A DNA stretch of 13,158 bases from Oscillospiraceae bacterium (GCA_020024235.1 JAHHUA010000038.1:1-13158), one strand, 5' to 3'. Numbered from the stretch's first letter, positions 1 through 8,192 are shown. Notes: generated by a model from the letters alone, not told the origin. A program made the numbers and translations.

Positions 1-407
1 GCTTTTATTATAGGTGAAAGAAAAAGCAATATAGTTTCGGAAATTGCTTCTGAATTTTGACTTATTATATTATTAAGCTGAGAACTTACGCCTCCTGTTT
101 CAAATTCCATCATATTTATCATATATTGAGGCAAAATATTCATCATTTCATATAATTTTTCTGCAATAATCTGACTGCTGTCCGAATTTGCCACAGCAGT
201 AGATATGATCTCAATCAATTTATTTTTCAGTATTACTTCATAGCCGAATAATGCACCTGCTCTGCTTAATATTACTGCTGCCAAAAGAGAAACTGCCCAA
301 CCGAAAAATGAAACCATAGATACGGCAAATCCCTTTTTAGCTGCAGAAAAAGCAAATAATAATACAATTAAAACAGTCAAAAAATCTATCATAAAAGCAT
401 TTAGCAT
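1..407 (-). CDS. CvpA-like integral membrane protein, partial (3' end outside window)
   Basis: This open reading frame starts at ATG 407 and runs off the left edge, leaving 135 visible residues. It begins MLNAFMIDFLTVLIVLLF. Hydrophobic segments lie at about residues 7-22 and 30-50, split by a short basic AAKKGF turn, and a third begins near 124-134. A small N-terminal helix, a KG(F/L) turn and a second helix is the pattern of the CvpA (colicin V production) membrane family. The segment from 60 to 120 is more polar and probably forms a loop. The start codon overlaps the stop of the preceding gene by one base (TAATG). An AAGGGG ribosome site lies at 415-420, inside that gene's last codons, so translation is probably coupled. 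CvpA proteins are inner-membrane proteins whose molecular role is unsettled. The family call rests on topology and a few motif residues only; an unrelated multi-pass membrane protein is possible. Confidence 0.55.
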   Translation of the reverse strand, partial: MLNAFMIDFLTVLIVLLFAFSAAKKGFAVSMVSFFGWAVSLLAAVILSRAGALFGYEVILKNKLIEIISTAVANSDSSQIIAEKLYEMMNILPQYMINMMEFETGGVSSQLNNIISQNSEAISETILLFLSPIIK

Positions 408-1591
408 TAATTCACCCCTTTTTGTTTTGCTACTCTTTTTAACCCATTTAATTTATAAATTTCATTATGTGTAGAATAATAAAATTGTTGTCCAATAATC
501 AGTGATTTTTTTACCCATGGAACAGTTAGTTTTTCAACTTCATTTCCTGTCAAATCAATAAATATAATTTCCTCTTCTGTAGTTATACAGCTGCCTTTTT
601 CATCAATCATAATATCAAGAATTTTTTTATTGATTTTATTTTCCGATAAAACTTCTGCTTTATTGTTAAGTTGAACTACAGTATATTCATCTTTTTTTCC
701 GTGTTCGGTAAATACCAAAGCTGTATTTATGCTTTCATCATAAAAATTGGATAATATTTTATTTTTAAATTCATATTTTCCTATTTGTCTGCCGGAATTG
801 GTATAAGATTTTATGGATTTATCTGTAATAAGCGTAAGTTCATTATTTTTTCTGTACCTTACACTTAGTGGATATTCCTCTACAAAATCTATTTTTTTAT
901 AAGTTTGTGTATCAATTTTAAATAAATATAAACAGGAAATTTCTGAACCTTTATCCGTATTAATTGCAGAAACAGCCAAATAATCCCCTTTGGGAGAAAT
1001 GCTTATATCAGTTATTATATTCTGTGCCGACAACCATTTATAAGTATTTTTCCCCTTTTCATTATATACCGAAACTTCTCCTACATAATCATTTGAACTG
1101 GTTGCCACAGCAAAATATCCGTTTTCACTGATATCCGCATCTATAATTGTTTGATCAAGTTCCATTTCCAAAAGCTGTCTGCTGAGAGAATGTATCTGCA
1201 ATTTTCTTCCTCCCAAATCATACAGCAAAATTTTGCCGTTTTTTGATTCAGCTATAGGAATATTATACCCATGAGTAATATTTAAAATAGTTTTTCCTTT
1301 AGAATTGTAAACATAGTTATTACTATCATTTAAAATTGCAGGCATTCCCCCTGCCTGATAAAATTTAATAGGTTCTCTTCCTGCAATATCTACCGGAAAA
1401 CCCGGTCCGGAACCCATTGAAATGATTATATCATTTATTCGTGTTTTTATATCAAATTCTTTTACTTTTTCAAAAAGTAAATAAAATGTGAAAATTATTA
1501 TGAACAAAATCATCAAAATAAAAAAATGACGCGCTGCTCTCTTTCTGCTGCGTATTTTTCTTGCATATTTCAAGTCATCTATTTGTCCCAA
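407..1591 (-). CDS. DUF5711-like membrane-anchored extracytoplasmic beta-propeller protein
   Basis: A 394-residue protein. Its N terminus is strongly basic (K8, R11, K12, R14, R16, K17, R18, R21), followed by one hydrophobic helix at about 22-40. This predicts a signal anchor with a short cytoplasmic tail and the rest outside the membrane. After the SGPGFPV segment (61-67) the remainder is a string of short beta-strand repeats of the type 'NSKGK...', 'SENGYFAVA', 'SPKGDYLAVS', 'DEKGSCITT', like WD40 or PQQ-type propeller blades. I match it from memory to the DUF5711 family of Clostridia, whose function is unknown. No catalytic motif is visible. The start is TTG at 1591, supported by GGGAGGG at 1599-1605 with 7-base spacing; that site overlaps the truA stop. 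It lies 13 bases after truA and overlaps the next, CvpA-like gene by one base. It may be a sensor or scaffold at the cell surface, but that is inference. Confidence 0.75.
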   Translation of the reverse strand: MGQIDDLKYARKIRSRKRAARHFFILMILFIIIFTFYLLFEKVKEFDIKTRINDIIISMGSGPGFPVDIAGREPIKFYQAGGMPAILNDSNNYVYNSKGKTILNITHGYNIPIAESKNGKILLYDLGGRKLQIHSLSRQLLEMELDQTIIDADISENGYFAVATSSNDYVGEVSVYNEKGKNTYKWLSAQNIITDISISPKGDYLAVSAINTDKGSEISCLYLFKIDTQTYKKIDFVEEYPLSVRYRKNNELTLITDKSIKSYTNSGRQIGKYEFKNKILSNFYDESINTALVFTEHGKKDEYTVVQLNNKAEVLSENKINKKILDIMIDEKGSCITTEEEIIFIDLTGNEVEKLTVPWVKKSLIIGQQFYYSTHNEIYKLNGLKRVAKQKGVN

Positions 1592-1604
1592 TAATTTTCC
1601 CTCC

Positions 1605-2339
1605 CTAATAAAATACTTTATCCAAGTAAAGTCCCTGTGATTCTACGGTTTTACCCGCTTTGCTTCTGTCTTTGCTTTCTATTATTTCAGATATTTCCTC
1701 AGGCTTTATTTTTCCCATGGACACACTGAGCAGTGTCCCTACCATAATTCTCACCATATTGTAGAGAAATCCATCTCCCTCTACAATAAATTTAACCATA
1801 TCCCCTTCTCTTACTACCCGTGCGGAATAAATTGTTCTCACAAAATCTTTTACAGTAGTTCCCGCACTGCAAAATGCACTGAAATCATGAGTTCCTTCAA
1901 AATACCTTGCAGCTTCGTCCATGATTTTATCATTGAGCTTATATTTATACTCCAAACATTTTTTTTCAAGAAAAGGGTCCCTGATAATGCTGTTATGAAT
2001 AAGATAAACATATCTTTTTCCACGGCTGTTATATCTGGCATGGAAGTCCTCAGGCACTTCCTCACATTCTTTTACAACAATATCAGCGGGCAGATGTACA
2101 TTTAAGGCATTTATGATTTTATCGCAGGGTATGCTGCCATCACATTTAAAAGATACTGCAAAATCTCTGGCATGAACTCCCGAATCAGTTCTGGAACAGC
2201 CTTTTATATCATATCTTTTGTGAAAAACCTTTTCAATGGCATCCTGTAATTTTTCGGCTACAGTGGGCTTGTCTTTCTGTACCTGAAATCCGCAGTAATC
2301 AGCACCACAGTAAGCTATTTTTATAAGTATATTTCTCAT
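1605..2339 (-). CDS. truA: tRNA pseudouridine(38-40) synthase TruA
   Basis: A 244-residue cytoplasmic enzyme that isomerises uridines 38, 39 and 40 in the tRNA anticodon stem to pseudouridine. The N terminus MRNILIKIAYCGADYCGFQ is the classic TruA opening. The catalytic motif GCSRTDSGVHA is at 47-57, with the nucleophile Asp52. The second half carries the family motifs FHARYNSRGKRYVY and FSAFCSAG, and the FIVEGDGFLYNMVRIMVGTLL segment. The length matches the usual size of about 245 residues. I start at ATG 2339, one base after the ecfT stop. An in-frame TTG at 2363 would add eight residues inside ecfT and has no good ribosome site. No clear Shine-Dalgarno precedes 2339, so initiation probably depends on ribosomes finishing ecfT. 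The ecfA-ecfA-ecfT-truA order is a widely conserved Firmicutes arrangement. Confidence 0.97.
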   Translation of the reverse strand: MRNILIKIAYCGADYCGFQVQKDKPTVAEKLQDAIEKVFHKRYDIKGCSRTDSGVHARDFAVSFKCDGSIPCDKIINALNVHLPADIVVKECEEVPEDFHARYNSRGKRYVYLIHNSIIRDPFLEKKCLEYKYKLNDKIMDEAARYFEGTHDFSAFCSAGTTVKDFVRTIYSARVVREGDMVKFIVEGDGFLYNMVRIMVGTLLSVSMGKIKPEEISEIIESKDRSKAGKTVESQGLYLDKVFY

Positions 2340-2340
2340 A

Positions 2341-3156
2341 TTACATAACTGTAGGCAAAGCAAAATTTAATCCCATAATGCCGGCAGTAAATACAACTAC
2401 CAATCCCAAAGCCACAAAATCCACAAAGGTATACTTTAAAACTTTCATTCTGGTTCTGCCTTCTCCTCCACGGTAACATCTACATTCCATAGCCAAAGCC
2501 AATTCATCGGCTCTTCTGAATGAAGAAATAAAAAGAGGTATAAGTATGGGAATAAGAGCTTTTGCCCTGTCAACAATTCCGCCGGATTCCAAATCGGCAC
2601 CCCTTGCTTTTTGTGCTGACATAATTTTTTCTGTTTCTTCAATAAGTGTGGGAATAAATCTCAAAGCTATTGTCATCATCATAGCTATTTCATGTACAGG
2701 TACCTTTATTTTTTTTAATGGCCCCAAAAGTCTTTCAATGCCGTCTGTAAGTGATATAGGTGATGTAGTATAAGTTAAAAGTCCGGTACCTGCTATAAGA
2801 CAAATAATTCTCATAGACATAAGTATTGAAACTATAATGCCGTCCCGATAAATATGAATAAATTTCCATTCAAATAATAATTCTCCGCTTTCTACAAAGA
2901 ACACATTTAAAACGGATGTAAAAATTATAATGGGAACAATAGGCTTTAAACTTTTAATAATCATATTTAAAGGAATTTTTGATATCCAATAGCAAACAAT
3001 CACAAATACTGCTCCAAAACCTACTGCTGCAATATTTTTTGCCAAAAAAAGTGCAATTATATAAAGAAAGGTCAGTGAAATTTTCATTCTTGGGTCCATT
3101 TTATGCATAGGAGAAGTTCCGGGAAAATATTGTCCAATGGTTATATCTTTAAGCAT
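2341..3156 (-). CDS. ecfT: Energy-coupling factor transporter transmembrane protein EcfT
   Basis: A 271-residue integral membrane protein that couples the two EcfA ATPases to interchangeable vitamin- or metal-binding S components in group II ECF importers. Hydrophobic helices lie at about 27-58, 68-88, 107-130, 155-172, 200-212 and 243-265. The C-terminal coupling helices carry the expected signatures: Ala184-Arg185-Gly186 in AQKARGADLESGG, and a second motif in ALAMECRCYRGGEGRTRMK with Arg226. The second motif is Cys-Arg-Cys rather than the textbook Ala-Arg-Gly; the arginine is kept. The start ATG 3156 has a strong AGGAGGG ribosome site at 3164-3170, located in the last codons of ecfA2, only three bases upstream. 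No S component is encoded in the window, so the module probably serves S components encoded elsewhere. Confidence 0.96.
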   Translation of the reverse strand: MLKDITIGQYFPGTSPMHKMDPRMKISLTFLYIIALFLAKNIAAVGFGAVFVIVCYWISKIPLNMIIKSLKPIVPIIIFTSVLNVFFVESGELLFEWKFIHIYRDGIIVSILMSMRIICLIAGTGLLTYTTSPISLTDGIERLLGPLKKIKVPVHEIAMMMTIALRFIPTLIEETEKIMSAQKARGADLESGGIVDRAKALIPILIPLFISSFRRADELALAMECRCYRGGEGRTRMKVLKYTFVDFVALGLVVVFTAGIMGLNFALPTVM

Positions 3157-3159
3157 AAT

Positions 3160-4020
3160 TTAACCCTCCTTTTTTTTTAGCAGTTTTAAAATACTGTCCC
3201 TTGCTGCTTCCACATTAAAAATACCACTGTCTATCTCTAAACCTTTTTCCGATAAGCTTCTGGAAATTTTAGTAATTTGAGGTATGGAAAGTCCGATATT
3301 TTCAATTTCCTTGTTATTTCTGAAAACTTCTTCCACAGTGCCGAAAGAAAATATTTTGGATTCATTCATAACCAAAACCTTTTCCGCAAATCTGGCAATA
3401 TCCTCCATACTGTGAGAAACCCAAATTATGGTTTTATTTTTTTCTTCATGATATTTTTTTATAAGGTTGAGAATTACCTCTCTGCCATAGGGGTCTAATC
3501 CTGCTGTAGGCTCGTCCAAAATAAGCACTCTCGGTTCCATGGCAAGAACTCCCGCTATGGCAACTCGTCTTTTCTGACCGCCGGAAAGTTCAAAAGGTGA
3601 TTTTTCTATAAGTTCAGGAGCAAGTCCCACAGATATGGCAGATTCAAAAACACGCTTTTCTATTTCTTTTTCATCAAGTCCCATATTTTTAGGGCCAAAA
3701 GCAATATCTTTGTAAACAGTTTCTTCAAAAAGCTGATATTCCGGATATTGGAAAACAAGTCCGACTTTAAATCTGAAATCTCTGATTTTGGATTTATCTG
3801 CCCACATATCTTCATTATCTATATAAATTTTTCCTTCAGTCGGTTCCAAAAGTCCGTTTAAATGCTGAATTAATGTAGATTTTCCTGAACCTGTATGTCC
3901 TATTAAACCTATAAATTCCCCTTCGTTTATTTCAAGATTTATATTTTCTATTGCTGTTTTTTGAAAAGGTGTTCCCATAGAATAAACATGGGTTAATCCT
4001 TCTGTTTTTATAACTGACAT
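3160..4020 (-). CDS. ecfA2: Energy-coupling factor transporter ATP-binding protein EcfA2
   Basis: A 286-residue ABC ATPase, the second of two nonidentical ATPases powering the ECF vitamin importer. Visible motifs are Walker A GHTGSGKST (41-49), Q-loop Gln92 in VFQYPEYQLF, signature ELSGGQKRR (145-153), Walker B LILDEP with Asp170 and Glu171, the D-loop AGLDP, and H-loop His204. The FQYPEYQLFEETV Q-loop and GLDPYGR sequence are typical of the A2 (CbiO2-like) paralogue. The C terminus beyond 230 holds the usual EcfA extension, which contacts the partner ATPase. The start ATG 4020 is preceded by AGGAGG about 12 bases upstream, a slightly long spacing. It follows ecfA1 by 23 bases. The reading frame ends in a run of nine A residues immediately before GG, which also forms the ecfT ribosome site. 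Confidence 0.96.
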   Translation of the reverse strand: MSVIKTEGLTHVYSMGTPFQKTAIENINLEINEGEFIGLIGHTGSGKSTLIQHLNGLLEPTEGKIYIDNEDMWADKSKIRDFRFKVGLVFQYPEYQLFEETVYKDIAFGPKNMGLDEKEIEKRVFESAISVGLAPELIEKSPFELSGGQKRRVAIAGVLAMEPRVLILDEPTAGLDPYGREVILNLIKKYHEEKNKTIIWVSHSMEDIARFAEKVLVMNESKIFSFGTVEEVFRNNKEIENIGLSIPQITKISRSLSEKGLEIDSGIFNVEAARDSILKLLKKKEG

Positions 4021-4043
4021 GGTTTTTAACGGCCTCCTAATAA

Positions 4044-4889
4044 TTAGCTGAGCAGTTTAGTCAATTCTTCCACACATTCTTCTTCTGTAATAATATCGCT
4101 GCGGATTTTTACTCCTGCTTTTCTCAGTTCATAGGCAAGTTCTGTAGCCTGAGGAACATCAAGTCCCACTTTTTTTATTTCTTCTACATGTGAAAATACT
4201 TCTTTAGGAGTGGCATTATAAAGTATTTTTCCTTTATCTATTACCACAACTCTGTCGCACTGTGCAGCTTCATCCATATAGTGAGTAATTATAACTATAG
4301 TGATATGATATTTTTCTCTGAGCATTTTTATAGTTTCCATAACTTCTTTTCTGCCTCTGGGGTCCAGCATGGCAGTAGGCTCATCGAGTATTATACATTT
4401 AGGACGCATGGCAATTACTCCGGCTATGGCAATTCTTTGTTTTTGTCCCCCTGAAAGTCTGTGAGGAGCATGAAGTTTATATTTTTCCATACGAACAGCT
4501 TCCAAAGCTTCATCTACTCTCTGTCTTATTTCACCAGAGGGTACACCCATATTTTCCAAAGCAAAAGCCACATCTTCTTCCACTACTGTGGCAACAATTT
4601 GATTGTCAGGGTTTTGAAACACCATTCCTACATTCTGTCTTATGTCATAAACAGAATCTTCATCTTTGGTATTATAACCCACCACTGTACATTCCCCTTC
4701 ATTGGGAATTAAAATTGCATTAAAATGTTTTGCCAAAGTTGATTTTCCAGAACCGTTATGCCCCAGTACTGCCACTAACTCTCCTTCTTTTATACTTATA
4801 GAAAGATTTTTAAAAACATCTATATTTTTTCCGTCATCATCTATATATGCAAAAGAAAGTTTTTCAGCGTCTATAATGTTATTCAACAA
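4044..4889 (-). CDS. ecfA1: Energy-coupling factor transporter ATP-binding protein EcfA1
   Basis: An ABC ATPase of 281 residues, partner of EcfA2 in the ECF module. Numbered from the TTG start, the motifs are Walker A GHNGSGKST (43-51), Q-loop Gln92 in VFQNPDNQI, signature RLSGGQKQR (144-152), Walker B IILDEP (Asp169, Glu170), and H-loop His203. The QNPDNQIVATVVEEDVAFALEN stretch is characteristic of the A1 (CbiO1-like) paralogue. The start is ambiguous. GTG at 4898 is in frame but lies on top of the ribosome site GGAGAGG (4898-4904), so it is unlikely. TTG at 4889 has an ideal 8-base spacing, and a second TTG follows at 4886. With the 4889 start the gene overlaps the methyltransferase gene by 11 bases, so the ribosome site lies inside that gene's last codons. 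Confidence 0.95.
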   Translation of the reverse strand: MLNNIIDAEKLSFAYIDDDGKNIDVFKNLSISIKEGELVAVLGHNGSGKSTLAKHFNAILIPNEGECTVVGYNTKDEDSVYDIRQNVGMVFQNPDNQIVATVVEEDVAFALENMGVPSGEIRQRVDEALEAVRMEKYKLHAPHRLSGGQKQRIAIAGVIAMRPKCIILDEPTAMLDPRGRKEVMETIKMLREKYHITIVIITHYMDEAAQCDRVVVIDKGKILYNATPKEVFSHVEEIKKVGLDVPQATELAYELRKAGVKIRSDIITEEECVEELTKLLS

Positions 4890-5754
4890 TTTTTTCACCT
4901 CTCCAAATTGCAGTGCTTCCGCAAGGCAGTGTATATCCGCTGATTTTTACCGGTAATCCTATTTCAGAGGAAGAAACAGTTCCGCCATGTTCAGCGGCAG
5001 CTGTAACTCCCAGCAAATATTCCATAACGGCTGCACTTAAACCTGTTGTATATGAATTGAGCAAAAGGAACAAGGAATCCTTTGTGAGAAGTTTTGAACA
5101 GAGTTTTGCCAAAGTATAAACCTGTTCTTCCAGTTTCCAAACCTCTCCTCCGGGGCCTCTGCCATAAGAAGGAGGATCCATAATAATTCCGTCATAGGTG
5201 TTGCCCCTGCGGATTTCCCTTTCGATAAACTTAACACAGTCATCTACAATCCATCTGACAGGCTTATCTTCCAATCCGGAAAGCTTGGCATTATCTCTTG
5301 CCCAGCTGACCATACCTTTGCTGGCATCCACATGAACCACGGAGGCGCCGGCCTTTGCACAGGCGAGAGTAGCTCCGCCTGTGTATGCAAAGAGATTTAA
5401 AATTTTTACGGGTCTGTCTGCTTTTTGAATTATTTCAGTCATTAAATCCCAGTTGACAGCCTGTTCCGGAAAAAGTCCGGTGTGTTTAAATCCGGTAGGT
5501 CTTATGTAGAATTTAAGTCCCTTGTATTCTATTTCCCATTCTTTTTTCATCACTTGTGGTCTGTCCCAACAACCGCCCCCCTGCTGGGAGCGGATATATT
5601 TCGCATCATATATTTCCCATTCCTTGCCTTTTGGTGTATTCCACAAAATTTGAGGGTCAGGTCTAATCAGTCTGATATTTCCCCATCTTTCCAGTTTTTC
5701 TCCCTCTGAGCAATCTATTATTTCAAAGTCTTTCCAATCGCTGCTAATTCTCAT
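4879..5754 (-). CDS. Class I SAM-dependent methyltransferase, RlmI/RlmK-like
   Basis: A 291-residue Rossmann-fold methyltransferase. S-adenosylmethionine motif I is NLFAYTGGATLACAKAGA (from Asn120), followed by the ribose-binding acidic residue Asp143 in VVHVDASKGMVSWARDN. The catalytic DPPSYGRGPGGEVWKLE motif begins at Asp193. The FKHTGLFPEQ segment (89-98) and the DPPSYGRG motif resemble the COG1092 group, which includes 23S rRNA cytosine-C5 or guanine methyltransferases. However, the protein lacks the N-terminal PUA-like domain of RlmI and starts almost directly with a short beta-rich region. It may therefore have a different RNA target, which I cannot name. The C-terminal AEHGGTVSSSEIGLPVKISGYTLPCGSTAIWR is consistent with this subfamily. 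It sits 15 bases after glmM, has only a weak GGTGA-type ribosome site, and overlaps ecfA1, so it is probably cotranscribed. Confidence 0.85.
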   Translation of the reverse strand: MRISSDWKDFEIIDCSEGEKLERWGNIRLIRPDPQILWNTPKGKEWEIYDAKYIRSQQGGGCWDRPQVMKKEWEIEYKGLKFYIRPTGFKHTGLFPEQAVNWDLMTEIIQKADRPVKILNLFAYTGGATLACAKAGASVVHVDASKGMVSWARDNAKLSGLEDKPVRWIVDDCVKFIEREIRRGNTYDGIIMDPPSYGRGPGGEVWKLEEQVYTLAKLCSKLLTKDSLFLLLNSYTTGLSAAVMEYLLGVTAAAEHGGTVSSSEIGLPVKISGYTLPCGSTAIWRGEKIVE

Positions 5755-5769
5755 ATTTTCACCATCTTT

Positions 5770-7119
5770 TTATGCTTTTGCTAAGTTTTTTATTTTGTCA
5801 GCAATTCTGTTAGCTGTATTTTCGGCAGTTTCCTGCATATCTGCTTCTACCATAACTCTTATAAGGGGTTCTGTACCTGATGCTCTCACCAATATTCTGC
5901 CTTTGTTGCCCAAAGTTTCGGTTTCAGCCTTTATTAAAGCCTTAATATCGGGGTTTTCTCTGTAATTTTCTTTTATTTCATTTGTTACTTTTACATTTAT
6001 CAAAATCTGAGGATATTTTTTCATAATCTTTTTAGCTTCATGGAGAGGTTTATTTATTTCACTCAAAACTTTGATTAGCTGTATTGCAGAAAGCTGACCA
6101 TCACCTGTTGTCATATAATCAAGGAAAATCATGTGTCCGCTGTCCTCACCGCCGAAACAGTGTCCGTTTTGGAGCATATTCTCCAGCACATGTCTGTCCC
6201 CTACATTGGTAATTTCCATATTTATTTTGTTTTCTTCACAAAATTTAGTAAATCCCAAATTGCTCATAACAGTTACAACAGCTGTATTGTTTTTTAAAGT
6301 GCCTTTTCCACACATATATTTTGACATAATTGCCATGATAAAGTCGCCGTTTACTATTTCGCCCTTGTTATCAACAGCAAGCACTCTGTCAGCATCACCA
6401 TCAAAAGCTACACCTAAATCAAATCCGCCGCTTACTACTTTATCACAAATATTTTCAATGTGAGTAGAACCACAGCCGTCATTTATGTTTATACCGTTGG
6501 GAGCACAGTTTATAAGCTCATAATTACAGCCAAGTCCGTCAAATATTTCTTTTGCGGTGGTACAGGAACTTCCGTTGCAGCAATCCACCAAAACTTTCAG
6601 ATTTGATTTAAAGCCGTCCAAAGATTTAATTATATGTTTAGCATATTCATGATGGGCATTTTCGTCCATACGGCATATACCGATTTTATCAAAAGTTTCT
6701 TCTTTGTATTCTCTTTTATTAAGTATAATATCTTCAATTTCATCTTCTTCATCATCGGAAAGTTTATAGCCTTCACTTCCGAAAATTTTAATGCCGTTGT
6801 ATTCATACGAATTATGGCTGGCGGAAATCATAATACCTGCATCGGCTTTATAAAATTTTACAAGATATGCCACTGCAGGTGTGGGAATAAAACCCACTCT
6901 TATCACATCGGCACCCATAGCACAAAGTCCGCTTGAAACTGCTGTTTCAAGCATATCCGAGGATTTTCTTGTATCTTTGCCCAGTATAACCAAAGGTTTT
7001 TTATCACTGTGTTCTTTAAGTACTATTGCAGTGGCTTTTCCTACAGCCAAAGCCAAATCACAGGTAAGCTCTTCTCCTGCAACTCCCCTGATTCCGTCTG
7101 TTCCGAATAATTTACCCAT
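5770..7119 (-). CDS. glmM: Phosphoglucosamine mutase GlmM
   Basis: A 449-residue cytoplasmic enzyme that converts glucosamine-6-phosphate to glucosamine-1-phosphate, the step leading to UDP-N-acetylglucosamine for peptidoglycan. It opens GKLFGTDGIRGVAG. The active-site phosphoserine is Ser101 in MISASHNSYEYNGIK, the metal-binding loop is DGDADR at 240-245, the sugar-specificity loop is GGEDSGH (323-329), and the phosphate-binding loop is RASGTEPLIRVM from Arg412. The length is standard for the family. ATG 7119 has an AAGGAG ribosome site at 7126-7131 with 6-base spacing; the site is formed by the last two codons and stop of ruvB, which ends only three bases upstream. In many Firmicutes glmM lies near cdaA-ybbR and glmS; here those neighbours are absent and it follows ruvB. 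Confidence 0.97.
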   Translation of the reverse strand: MGKLFGTDGIRGVAGEELTCDLALAVGKATAIVLKEHSDKKPLVILGKDTRKSSDMLETAVSSGLCAMGADVIRVGFIPTPAVAYLVKFYKADAGIMISASHNSYEYNGIKIFGSEGYKLSDDEEDEIEDIILNKREYKEETFDKIGICRMDENAHHEYAKHIIKSLDGFKSNLKVLVDCCNGSSCTTAKEIFDGLGCNYELINCAPNGININDGCGSTHIENICDKVVSGGFDLGVAFDGDADRVLAVDNKGEIVNGDFIMAIMSKYMCGKGTLKNNTAVVTVMSNLGFTKFCEENKINMEITNVGDRHVLENMLQNGHCFGGEDSGHMIFLDYMTTGDGQLSAIQLIKVLSEINKPLHEAKKIMKKYPQILINVKVTNEIKENYRENPDIKALIKAETETLGNKGRILVRASGTEPLIRVMVEADMQETAENTANRIADKIKNLAKA

Positions 7120-7122
7120 ATA

Positions 7123-8169
7123 TTACTCCTTAAAATCAAATTTTAATTGTTCACTGTTTGTGTTTTCCATTTTTATACCTAAATGTTCATAAGCCAAAGG
7201 TGTTACACATCTTCCTCTTGGTGTTCTGCTTAAAAATCCCATCTGCATTAAGAAAGGCTCACAGACATCTTCCAAAGTTACTGATTCTTCACCTATTGCT
7301 GCTGCCAAAGTTTCTATTCCCACAGGGCCTCCGCCGTAATTTTTTATTATTGTTTCCAAAACTCTTATATCAATGGAGTCAAGGCCCAATTTATCTATTT
7401 CCAGTCTGTCCAGTGCCACAGACGCTATTTTCTCTGTTATAATACCATTGCCCATTACCTGAGCAAAATCCCTGACTCTTTTTAAAAGTCTGTTGGCAAT
7501 ACGGGGTGTACCTCTTGAACGTCTTGCAAGTTCCACAGCACCTTCCCTATCACATTCTATTCCCAAAATCCCTGCACTTCGGGTTATAATTTCCGTAAGC
7601 TGTTGGGGAGTGTAAAGCTCCAGTCTTAAAATAACACCAAATCTGTCACGAAGAGGTGCTGAAAGCTGACCTGCCCTTGTAGTAGCTCCTATAAGAGTAA
7701 ATTTTGGCAAATCCAATCTTATTGAACGGGCTGAAGGGCCTTTTCCGATAATTATATCCAGTGCATAATCCTCCATAGCAGGATAGAGCACTTCCTCAAC
7801 ACTTTTGTTAAGTCTGTGGATTTCATCTATAAACAGTATATCGTTTTCCGATAAATTTGTGAGCAAAGCTGCCAAATCTCCCTGTTTTTCTATGGCAGGA
7901 CCGGAAGTTATTCTGATATTTACATTCATTTCGTTGGCTATAATATTGGAGAGGGTTGTTTTTCCAAGACCGGGCGGGCCATACAAAAGCACATGGTCCA
8001 TGGACTCACCTCTCTGCTTTGCAGCTTCAATAAATATGGCCAGATTTTCTTTAACTTTGTCCTGTCCTATATATTCACTCAAGGTTTTGGGACGGAGAGA
8101 AAACTCGGTGTCACTGTCTTCCATCATATTTTCACGGGATATAATCCTGTTTTCAAAATCCATTTCCAT
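7123..8169 (-). CDS. ruvB: Holliday junction branch migration helicase RuvB
   Basis: A 348-residue AAA+ motor that with RuvA drives Holliday junction branch migration during recombination and fork repair. Motifs are Walker A GPPGLGKT (64-71), Walker B LFIDEIHRL with Asp115 and Glu116, sensor GATTRAG (161-167), and the arginine finger region PLRDRFG with Arg174. A C-terminal winged helix follows and includes YGGGPVGIETLAAAIGEE and a typical FLSRTPRGR motif. Two starts are possible. ATG 8169 has AGGA only one base upstream, whereas ATG 8163 (two residues shorter, MDFENRIIS) has the same AGGA (8171-8174) at a good 7-base distance. The shorter form is therefore slightly favoured, and the product is the same. 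It lies 23 bases after ruvA and three bases before glmM. Confidence 0.98.
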   Translation of the reverse strand: MEMDFENRIISRENMMEDSDTEFSLRPKTLSEYIGQDKVKENLAIFIEAAKQRGESMDHVLLYGPPGLGKTTLSNIIANEMNVNIRITSGPAIEKQGDLAALLTNLSENDILFIDEIHRLNKSVEEVLYPAMEDYALDIIIGKGPSARSIRLDLPKFTLIGATTRAGQLSAPLRDRFGVILRLELYTPQQLTEIITRSAGILGIECDREGAVELARRSRGTPRIANRLLKRVRDFAQVMGNGIITEKIASVALDRLEIDKLGLDSIDIRVLETIIKNYGGGPVGIETLAAAIGEESVTLEDVCEPFLMQMGFLSRTPRGRCVTPLAYEHLGIKMENTNSEQLKFDFKE

Positions 8170-8192
8170 ATCCTGTAACCGCCCTTCTGTTT

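Noticed and set aside
6131..6463. A 110-codon plus-strand open frame opposite glmM.
   Set aside because: It mirrors conserved glmM motifs on the other strand and shows no independent coding signal.
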